Of a stretch of DNA of 5,514 nt, positions 1 through 5,223 are shown one piece after another. Position numbers and translations under genes: made by a program. A model generated the notes under the pieces. The model made no database searches and was not told where the DNA came from. It saw nothing but the letters and a program-made list of their open reading frames with translations. Source of the DNA: Bacteroidales bacterium. Its GTDB lineage: Bacteria > Bacteroidota > Bacteroidia > Bacteroidales > Dysgonomonadaceae. The stretch's first letter is position 1, and each line of letters begins with the position of its first letter. The stretch spans positions 1 to 5,514 of the forward strand of contig JAAYFR010000031.1 in assembly GCA_012728155.1 (NCBI GenBank), given 5' to 3'.

Positions 1-71
1 CTGATAATCAATAAAATGAGAGATACTCACATTTTAATGCACGATTAACACTATTTTTACTGAAAAAAGCG

Positions 72-79
72 TAATTTTG
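72..79 (+). promoter_or_regulatory. candidate -7 box of the tRNA-Ser promoter
   Basis: TAATTTTG matches the Bacteroidota housekeeping -7 consensus TAnnTTTG and lies 16 bases before the tRNA. Initiation a few bases downstream would give a short 5' leader. No clear TTTG or TTG -33 element is visible at the usual 19-21 base distance, so the assignment rests on the -7 box and its position. Bases 1-71 hold no gene or other structure that I can support. Confidence 0.5.
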
Positions 80-95
80 CAGCAAGTTTGGAAAA

Positions 96-182
96 GGAAA
101 GATGCCGGAGTGGTCGATCGGGGCGGTCTCGAAAACCGTTGTACTCTTGCGGGTACCAAGGGTTCGAATCCCTTTCTTTCCG
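96..182 (+). tRNA. tRNA-Ser (anticodon CGA)
   Basis: A complete class II tRNA that reads UCG codons. The 7-bp acceptor stem pairs GGAAAGA (96-102) with TCTTTCC (175-181), with discriminator G182. The D arm pairs CCG (105-107) with CGG (119-121). The anticodon stem is 123-127 with 135-139, the loop is CTCGAAA, and the anticodon CGA is at 130-132. A long 6-bp variable arm (141-146 with 151-156, one G-T pair) is diagnostic of Ser/Leu-type tRNAs. The T arm is AAGGG, TTCGAAT, CCCTT at 158-174. The 3' CCA is not encoded, since the sequence continues GCAAAC. The 3' end is reused as an integration site: the bases from 175 recur at 5058. The gene remains intact on the left side of the inserted element. 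Confidence 0.96.
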
Positions 183-184
183 CA
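175..184 (+). other. candidate left attachment core (tRNA end) of the integrated element
   Basis: TCTTTCCGCA covers the last seven paired bases of the tRNA-Ser acceptor stem, the discriminator and two more bases. The identical 10-mer is at 5058-5067 in the same orientation. Extending leftward, 169-184 and 5052-5067 agree at 14 of 16 positions. Tyrosine recombinases commonly integrate into tRNA 3' ends and leave such a direct repeat, and an integrase gene of that family lies next to the right copy. A 10-base repeat is short, so context carries much of the argument. Confidence 0.7.
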
Positions 185-187
185 AAC

Positions 188-229
188 AAGGGTGTAAATC
201 AGGCGGTTGCAAGATTTACACCCTTTTTT
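188..229 (+). terminator. hairpin with T-run downstream of tRNA-Ser
   Basis: A perfect 13-bp inverted repeat pairs 188-200 (AAGGGTGTAAATC) with 213-225 (GATTTACACCCTT) around a 12-base loop. It is followed by T224-T229, the form of an intrinsic terminator for the tRNA transcript. On the opposite strand the T tract after the stem is only TTGTTT, so termination of the minus-strand cargo transcript here is possible but weaker. The stem arms also contain the GGGTGT/ACACCC motif that recurs at the other end of the element, so the same bases may bind the integrase. Confidence 0.75.
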
Positions 230-237
230 ACACCCAA
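190..237. repeat. left-end motif array (candidate arm-type recombinase sites)
   Basis: Contains one inverted GGGTGT (190-195) and two direct ACACCC copies (218-223 and 230-235) exactly 12 bp apart. The second copy sits in TTACACCCAA (228-237), a 10-mer repeated exactly at 4927-4936. The right end of the element has the same set in the same order. Paired arrays of short repeats inside both ends are typical of arm-type binding sites of tyrosine recombinases of the lambda and CTnDOT kind. That function is inferred here from position and symmetry. Confidence 0.55.
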
Positions 238-256
238 AAATGTATCATCAGCCATC

Positions 257-643
257 TCATTGCAATTCCAAATGGAATATCGGATAATCCTTTCCTTCCG
301 CATCTTTCTCCGACTTTCCGGTGATGCTAAATCCCATCTTCTTATAAAAACCAAGGGCTTGCTCATTTTGCTCGTTTACATCTAATGTTGTAATGCCCAA
401 ATGTTCAATAGCATAATTTAGAAGAATTTTCCCATATCCTTTGCTTCTTGAATCAGCATCTATAAAGAGCATTTCGAGATGCTTGCCTGATACGCCGATA
501 AAACCGATTATCGTGTTCTCTATCCGCAAAACGTATAAATCAACAGAAGGTAGATATTTAGTTTTACCCAGTTGTTTGTAAAACTCAAAATCTTCGGCTT
601 TTAGGAAGTGGTGCGTGGCTTTTACCGCACTTTCACACTTTTG
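257..643 (-). pseudogene. GNAT-family N-acetyltransferase, N-terminally truncated
   Basis: The open frame encodes about 128 residues of a GNAT acetyltransferase, an enzyme type that moves an acetyl group from acetyl-CoA to an amine; the substrate is unknown. The visible run includes a KATHHFL segment near the start, IIGFIGVSG strands, then the acetyl-CoA pyrophosphate-binding signature R-S-K-G-Y-G-K, and a C-terminal NEQALGFYKKMGF helix-strand typical of the YjaB-like/Acetyltransf_10 group. Family members usually have 15-20 residues before the KATHHFL-like segment, carrying the first strand. Here the frame is closed by TGA at 644-646, only about seven codons earlier, and no ATG lies in between. 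The nearest alternative start, TTG at 529, would remove the first third of the fold. The gene abuts and overlaps the truncated end of the methyltransferase, consistent with a deletion that joined the two. I am confident of the family and fairly confident that it is broken. Confidence 0.8.
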
Positions 644-1242
644 TCATTTACAAAATAATGCCACTTAATCCGATTAATTTGAGTGCTATTTTCGTATTTC
701 ATTGTTTGTTTGATAATCACTTTTCTTTCATCATCGGTTGTATATTCGGCAATTTTATTAAGTCCTTTTTCAGATTCAATGATATAGTGTATATTCGGAT
801 TAAAACAATCAAAAAGAAATAAACCATCCTCTTTTAGATGCTTTTTAACAACATTGAATGTATCAAACAAATCTTGATTTTGGTACAAGTGGTGGATAGA
901 ATTGAACGGAATAAAAATTAAATCAAATTTGCTTGGCAAATCTAAGGTTCTAATGTCGGTCTCAACAAATTGAATATTCATACCTTCTTTACCCGCTTTC
1001 AATTTTGCTTGTTCCAGCATTGATTTAGAATTATCCACTCCACAAATATTATACTCTTTTGCCAATGGAATAGTAAGCCTGCCAGAACCGCAACAAAGTT
1101 CAAGTATTCGTGCATTTCGGTCTTTTGGTAGCCATTTTTTATAGAAGGGCAAATCATACAGAAAAGTATTTAAACCATCATAAATATTGGCATCGTAAAT
1201 CAAATCACCAACACAATAATCCGTTTTTATTTTATCTTTCAT
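622..1242 (-). CDS. class I SAM-dependent methyltransferase, apparently truncated at the C-terminus
   Basis: The 206-residue product has the Rossmann-fold signature of class I SAM methyltransferases (Methyltransf_11/25 type). Motif I is ILELCCGSGR (46-55). The acidic residue after strand 2 is D70 in GVDNS. Motif II/III lies around FVETDIR (92-98), and strand 4 is FDLIFIPFNSIHHL (106-119). The acceptor substrate cannot be told from sequence. The start ATG overlaps the stop of the upstream gene as ATGA, suggesting translational coupling. The product ends abruptly after a WHYFVNDK strand (194-201). Relatives usually run some 40-60 residues further through the last strands of the fold. The stop TAA lies inside sequence that, one frame over, codes for the acetyltransferase. 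The cofactor-binding half is complete, but a missing C-terminal sheet would probably destabilise the enzyme. Confidence 0.85.
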   Translation of the reverse strand: MKDKIKTDYCVGDLIYDANIYDGLNTFLYDLPFYKKWLPKDRNARILELCCGSGRLTIPLAKEYNICGVDNSKSMLEQAKLKAGKEGMNIQFVETDIRTLDLPSKFDLIFIPFNSIHHLYQNQDLFDTFNVVKKHLKEDGLFLFDCFNPNIHYIIESEKGLNKIAEYTTDDERKVIIKQTMKYENSTQINRIKWHYFVNDKSVKVR

Positions 1243-2239
1243 AATCCTCTGTTTAATTCCTTGAATAACTCATCCATTCTTTTCGCAAATTCAACTAATT
1301 CCAGCGTTTTATCTTTTCCTTTTGCTGTTCGGTATTTGGACAAGTAGGAGCGTTCTTTTAGTTGGAGCGATTGCAAAATAGCGATGCGCCACGCTTTATT
1401 AATTTCTTTCGGTAGCCGTTCGCAAAGCTTGTGTATAAGGTAGTAAACACGGTTTCGCTCGCCGTTTTTAATGATAAATTTCCCGGATGAAGGAAGTAAA
1501 TTTAATATCGCATATAACTCCAATTCGGATATATTTTCAAACTGCTCATCGTTGCACGCTTTGTGAATGGCTGAAATTAATGACATATCGAAATACGCAC
1601 CATTTTGAGGTGTGGTTTCTGTTTTCAGCAGATATTTTTCCAGAATATCGCTGAATGTTTGGCTTAAGGAAAAAATCAACCCAAATTTGTTATCAAGGTA
1701 TTTTCGGACTGTGTTTTCGGCTTCTTTTTGCTGTTCGTAAAGCAATGACAACATTTTTTTCTCATCTTTATAACGCTTCGTCAATTCTTCGTACTTTTCC
1801 CAAAGGCGTTTTTCTTCGTGCTCGGTGTGTTGGCGGAAACCAATGGTATCCAACGAATTATTTACCTCGCTCAACTCTTTCCAATGCTGTTGGGTAATGT
1901 GCAATTGGTCGCTGATTTGTGTTTCGTATTGATTGGCAAATTTATCACAAGTTTTTTCAATATTTAAGCTTGCAAGCGTATTCTTATTCGACGTAATCAG
2001 ACGGATATTGTTCTGAATTTCCGTTGAAAGACTGTTTATTAATGTTTTGTGTCGTTCCAAATCGGATTGCATCGTCAAATAAATCAACATCGTTTCAAAA
2101 GACTGAATATCGTTGAAATGAGCGTGAAAATCCGCAACAAATCGTACAGTTCAAACTCAATGGTACGGCTGTACGATATTTCGGAAATCAGTGCATTGAG
2201 TTGGGTGTATCGAGGGAGTATTTCGGTTATTTTGGTCAT
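1239..2239 (-). pseudogene. coiled-coil protein of unrecognised family, apparently frameshifted near the N-terminus
   Basis: I do not recognise a named domain with confidence. The uninterrupted part (ATG at 2090 to TGA at 1239, 283 residues) is helical. It has a charged, coiled-coil-like stretch at about residues 65-130, then a compact C-terminal region with SELELYAILNLL and RVYYLIHKLCERL helices and a basic SKYRTAKGK patch, perhaps nucleic-acid binding. ATG at 2239 opens a 51-codon frame whose first 36 residues (MTKITEILPRY to ELYDLLR) look like a natural start. It then drifts into an improbable hydrophobic tail and stops at 2084. One added base in the A4 run at 2127-2130 (T4 on the coding strand) would continue as FHAHFNDIQSF into the 283-residue frame, giving about 333 residues. 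The gene starts 18 bases after the ATPase stop and overlaps the methyltransferase start, so it is probably the middle of an operon. Reinitiation at 2090 could still make a shortened protein. Confidence 0.65.
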
Positions 2240-2252
2240 AATTTATGTTTTC

Positions 2253-2282
2253 CAAAATTATTCATTCAAATATCCATCCAAA
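2253..2282 (-). promoter_or_regulatory. possible internal promoter for the coiled-coil gene
   Basis: On the minus strand a TTTG (2282-2279) precedes TAATTTTG (2260-2253) by 18 bases, close to the Bacteroidota TTTG/TAnnTTTG arrangement. Initiation would fall a few bases before the ATG at 2239. The site overlaps the last codons and stop of the ATPase gene. AT-rich sequence often yields such matches by chance, so confidence is modest. Confidence 0.3.
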
Positions 2283-3532
2283 TTCCACGCAGAAATATGT
2301 TCCACTACTTCATTGGTCGGGATTTTGTAATCATCCATACTTACTACGTATTTATCAAAATTGTCATCAATGAGCTTCAATGAGCGGTATTCTCTTTCAA
2401 TGGTTTTTTCTTCTGTTAATTGTAGTGTTACTTGCAGATAAATACGGCGTTCGCCTTTTATCGCCACAAAATCAACTTCGGTATCCTTTATCGTTCCCAC
2501 ATAAACCTGATAGCCGGCACGTCGCAAGCTCAAATAAACGGCATTTTCCAACAAATAACCTATGCCGTAGCCGTATCCGGCGTAAAGATAATTGCGATAA
2601 GCCAAATCGTTCAGATAGTACTTGCTGTTACCCGAAATCGTGTCTTTGCCCTTGATATTATAGCGTTCGGCACGATGAACCAAAAAAGAATTTTCGAGAT
2701 AATTGATGTAGGATGATAAGGTTTCGTAGTTTGTTTTCCGCTTTTTGGATGCGAAAAAGTTGATGATATTTGTGATGGAAATCAAATTGGATGCGGTATT
2801 TACCAAATAGACAAACAAATCGTCCAACAACTTCACATCCTTTACGTTATACCGCCCCACGATGTCGCGCAACATTACCGTATCTTTGATGGACGACACG
2901 TAATTTTGTTTCATTTCTTCGTTGGGCAAGTTGAAAAGTTCGGGCAAGGCACCGCTTTGAAGGAATTTTCTGTAAGTTTCGCTACTGATTTTCAATCCTG
3001 AAATTCCACAAAATTCGGGAAAACTAAACGGAAAAATCTCAAACTCGACGTATCAACCCGATAAAAGCGTGGCTAACTCTCCCGACAAAAGATTGGAATT
3101 GGAACCGCTGATAAATAGTTCGCACGGCTCGGCAAAGTCCTGAGAATGAGAATTAACAAAACGCTCCCACTCATCTATGTACTGAATTTCATCTATAAAA
3201 ATATAGACTTTGCCGGTTGGATTGAAGCTTTGCCGATACGCTTTGTAGAGTTCTTCCAATTCCACAGCACTCCGCAAGGTAGCCAACTCCATATACTCTT
3301 TGTTGATGTAAAGAATATTTTCTCTCAGCACACCTTCGGAAATGAGCTTGGATGCGATTTGACGTAAAATGTAGCTTTTGCCTGCACGTCGCTGACCTAC
3401 AAGCACTTTTACCAACTTATTGCCTATGTATTGACCAATTTTATCGGTGTAAAATGTTCGGGGATAGCCCAAATCAATCGGATTGTCATCCCAAAAATTG
3501 TACTTTCTTATAGAATTAATAATTTCAATCAT
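2258..3532 (-). pseudogene. AAA ATPase with C-terminal DUF4143, interrupted by an in-frame TGA
   Basis: One continuous frame of 425 codons broken only by TGA at 3055-3053 (codon 160). The N-terminal part is an AAA_14-type P-loop ATPase. Walker A is VGQRRAGKS (45-53), Walker B is VYIFIDEIQ with D114/E115, and the sensor-like motif is SGSNS. After the stop the same frame continues with YVEFEIFPFSF and EF, then the DUF4143 region of about 245 residues. Its EVDFV...IYLQV segment resembles the active-site region of a PD-(D/E)XK nuclease, although a Gln stands where Glu is common. Family members normally have GR followed by a Tyr/His and strand residues at this point, so the TGA most likely replaces an Arg CGA by a single transition. 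Related proteins are widespread in bacteria and archaea with no settled function. The gene has its own upstream region 75 bases from the integrase stop and leads the cargo operon. The family call is firm; whether the stop is fixed, polymorphic or read through is unknown. Confidence 0.88.
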
Positions 3533-3548
3533 ATTTGAATATTTTCTG

Positions 3549-3556
3549 CAAATATA
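3549..3556 (-). promoter_or_regulatory. candidate -7 box for the ATPase/cargo operon
   Basis: TATATTTG on the minus strand matches TAnnTTTG and lies 16 bases upstream of the ATPase ATG (3532). Initiation would fall close to the start codon. A T-rich stretch about 20 bases further up could act as the -33 element but is not a clean TTTG. A second TATATTTG at 3572-3565 lies inside the adjacent palindrome. Confidence 0.4.
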
Positions 3557-3558
3557 AT

Positions 3559-3582
3559 TATTTTCAAATATACTTGAAAATA
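3559..3582. repeat. AT-rich palindrome upstream of the ATPase gene
   Basis: TATTTTCAA (3559-3567) and TTGAAAATA (3574-3582) form perfect 9-bp inverted arms with a 6-base spacer. The site lies in the 75-base gap between the integrase stop and the ATPase start and overlaps where the -33 region of the cargo promoter would be. That position suits an operator for a dimeric regulator. No T-run follows on the minus strand, so it is unlikely to be a terminator for the integrase. Confidence 0.4.
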
Positions 3583-3607
3583 TTTATAGGGTTTTATCTG
3601 ATTATTT

Positions 3608-4897
3608 TTACAATTGATTGAATTTACTCATCGCATTGGCTTTGATATCATCGGCAATGTCGATATAGGGTTTCATCGCCTTGTAATCGCTGTGTCCCGT
3701 CCATTTCATTACCACATTAGCCGGAATGCCGAGTGAAAGGGCGTTGCAGATGAAGGTGCGACGTGCAGCGTGCGTTCCCAATAGTGAGTATTTGGGCGAA
3801 ATTACGTCAATTCTTTCGTTGCCTTTATAGTATGTTTCACGGACGGGTTCGTCAATTCCGGCTAATTCAGCTAATTCTTTCAAATAGTAGTTCATCCGCT
3901 GATTACTGATTACCGGTAGTGCTTTTTGGTCTTGAAATGCAATATCTTTATATTTATTGAGAATAGATTTGCTGTGATTGTTCAGTTCAATAATTAAACT
4001 GTCAGCAGTCTTGACGGTGGTAACTTCAATGTGATTATCTTTTATATCACTTCGCCGCAGATTAAATACATCAGAATAACGTAAACCTGTAAAGCAACAA
4101 AACAGGAATACATCTCTGACACGCTCTAAATATTGCTTTTGTTCCGGTATTTGATATTCTCTTAACTGAGTGAGTTCATCCCAAGTTAGAAAAATTACTT
4201 TTTTGGGTGAGTTTTTTAGTTTTGGCTTGAAACCATCATACGCTGAATTTTTATTGTAACCCTTTTTGAAACTCCAACGAAGAAACCATTTCAAAAAACC
4301 TAACTGCTTCCCGATGGTGCTGTTTCGCATATTTTTATTTTTACGAAGAAACTCCACGTAATTATTCAGCCCTTTTTCATCGAAATAATCGAATGTTAGT
4401 TCTGATTTAAAAGATTTTAAGTGGTTTTTAATAGCAGAAAATTTTTGGTAAGTAGAATTTGTCCAATTATTTTGCTTTCCGCATTCTTTTACAAATTCAT
4501 TAAAAGCTTTTTTGAAATCTACGTTAAGAGCATCGGGTTTAATCTCATCATCTATAACACGATTAATACTTGCATTGAACGCATCCTTTACTTGCTCTGG
4601 CGTTGGAGAAATGTTTTGAACTTCGAATTCTTTAAAAACACTCTGCATTTCTGAATAGTAACGTAATAAGTCAGCATTTATCTCCGACGCTGTTTGGTCG
4701 AGTTTGTTCGTGCTCCCATTTATCACTCGTTCCTTGGCACTATCCCATTTAGCTACGTCAATTCGGTAACCCGTGGTAAACTCAATTCGTTTCCCTGAAA
4801 AAATAACACGCATTCGAATAGGAACATTCTCAATTATTGGAATGCCGTTTTTCTTTCTGCTTTCTAATGCAAAGATGATGTTTCGTTTTAAATTCAT
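3608..4897 (-). CDS. tyrosine recombinase / site-specific integrase
   Basis: A 429-residue integrase that would catalyse insertion and excision of the element at the tRNA-Ser end. The N-terminal 60 residues resemble the arm-binding region of Bacteroidota integrases (NLKRNIIFALESRKKNG, then a VIFSGKRIEFTTGYRI sheet and AKWD). A SAM-like core-binding domain spans about 125-215, and the catalytic domain about 235-425. The catalytic set is complete: R273 (TGLRYSD), K296 (TVKTADS), H376 and R379 (HAARR), H402 (TGHSD) and nucleophile Y411 (MKPYIDI). I chose the ATG at 4897 because the family signature begins right there. The frame can be extended only from a TTG at 4936, which would run through the promoter and the motif array. 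It lies beside the right attachment core and reads towards the cargo. It ends 75 bases before the ATPase start, so cargo transcription may be separate. This is the only apparently undamaged gene of the element. Confidence 0.95.
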   Translation of the reverse strand: MNLKRNIIFALESRKKNGIPIIENVPIRMRVIFSGKRIEFTTGYRIDVAKWDSAKERVINGSTNKLDQTASEINADLLRYYSEMQSVFKEFEVQNISPTPEQVKDAFNASINRVIDDEIKPDALNVDFKKAFNEFVKECGKQNNWTNSTYQKFSAIKNHLKSFKSELTFDYFDEKGLNNYVEFLRKNKNMRNSTIGKQLGFLKWFLRWSFKKGYNKNSAYDGFKPKLKNSPKKVIFLTWDELTQLREYQIPEQKQYLERVRDVFLFCCFTGLRYSDVFNLRRSDIKDNHIEVTTVKTADSLIIELNNHSKSILNKYKDIAFQDQKALPVISNQRMNYYLKELAELAGIDEPVRETYYKGNERIDVISPKYSLLGTHAARRTFICNALSLGIPANVVMKWTGHSDYKAMKPYIDIADDIKANAMSKFNQL

Positions 4898-4900
4898 AAT

Positions 4901-4936
4901 TGGGTGTATAAAATCAACACCCAAAATTACACCCAA
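4901..4936. repeat. right-end motif array overlapping the integrase promoter
   Basis: Contains one inverted GGGTGT (4902-4907) and two direct ACACCC copies (4917-4922 and 4929-4934) exactly 12 bp apart, the last in TTACACCCAA (4927-4936). Composition, order and the 12-bp step are the same as at the left end (190-237). TTGGGTGT (4900-4907) and ACACCCAA (4917-4924) also form an 8-bp inverted repeat just before the integrase ATG. Occupation of these sites by recombinase would cover the -7 box, so autoregulation is a reasonable inference. Confidence 0.55.
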
Positions 4937-4952
4937 TATTTGAAATATACAA
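4922..4952 (-). promoter_or_regulatory. candidate integrase promoter
   Basis: On the minus strand TTG (4952-4950), a 20-base spacer and TAATTTTG (4929-4922) fit the Bacteroidota -33/-7 arrangement. The start codon at 4897 lies 24 bases beyond the -7 box. The box itself lies between and overlaps the two direct ACACCC copies. Confidence 0.55.
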
Positions 4953-5057
4953 TGATTTTCAGGAATATTTAATGAAACTTTTCTTCATATTTATCTACTA
5001 ATAATCAATGATTTGATAGTATATGAATATCTATTAGAGTTATGGAGAAAGTGCCTC

Positions 5058-5067
5058 TCTTTCCGCA
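5058..5067 (+). other. candidate right attachment core of the integrated element
   Basis: TCTTTCCGCA repeats the tRNA-Ser 3' end in direct orientation, 4883 bp from the left copy. The preceding bases match the tRNA T-stem partly (14 of 16 over 5052-5067) and the rest of the tRNA is absent, as expected of the far junction. The integrase start lies about 160 bases to its left; between them are only the integrase promoter, the motif array and unremarkable AT-rich sequence. Confidence 0.65.
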
Positions 5068-5223
5068 GTTGATATTATAGATCAACCCTTCCCTGTTTTA
5101 CTTCCATGGATCTACACTTTGGAAGAATCTCTCCCTGTCAGCAATTATCTGCTAAGAGTTCGTTAAAAGAAGTATTTATCTTATTACAAATTTTGGCATG
5201 TCAATATATAAATTGTGTTATCT
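5068..5223. other. intergenic sequence right of the element
   Basis: No gene is visible between the attachment core and the ATG at 5224. A 6-bp inverted repeat GTTGAT/ATCAAC (5068-5086) adjoins the core but has no T-run. AAATTTTG, one mismatch from the -7 consensus, occurs shortly before the downstream gene and is too weak to call. This stretch presumably followed the tRNA gene directly before insertion. Confidence 0.4.

Noticed and set aside
77..385. Two plus-strand open frames across the tRNA gene and beyond (77-385 and 88-324)
   Set aside because: They read through the tRNA and terminator hairpin and then the antisense of the acetyltransferase; the products have no family-like pattern.
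257..529. Acetyltransferase as a complete gene starting at TTG 529
   Set aside because: Clear family sequence continues upstream in the same frame to about 636, so this start would cut the fold; the gene is better described as truncated.
2258..2995. DUF4143 part as a separate gene starting at TTG 2995
   Set aside because: The same frame continues upstream through family-like sequence to the TGA and then into the ATPase; no good start or leader is present.
3053..3055. TGA recoded as an amino acid in this organism
   Set aside because: TGA terminates the coiled-coil and acetyltransferase frames, and Trp is encoded by TGG throughout; general recoding is not supported.
3608..4936. Integrase starting at TTG 4936 (442 residues)
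   Set aside because: The extra 13 residues cover the promoter and the motif array and do not look like the family; ATG at 4897 starts right at the family signature.
5068..5086. GTTGAT/ATCAAC hairpin as a terminator or second core site
   Set aside because: Only six AT-rich base pairs, no T-run, and no partner copy at the left end.
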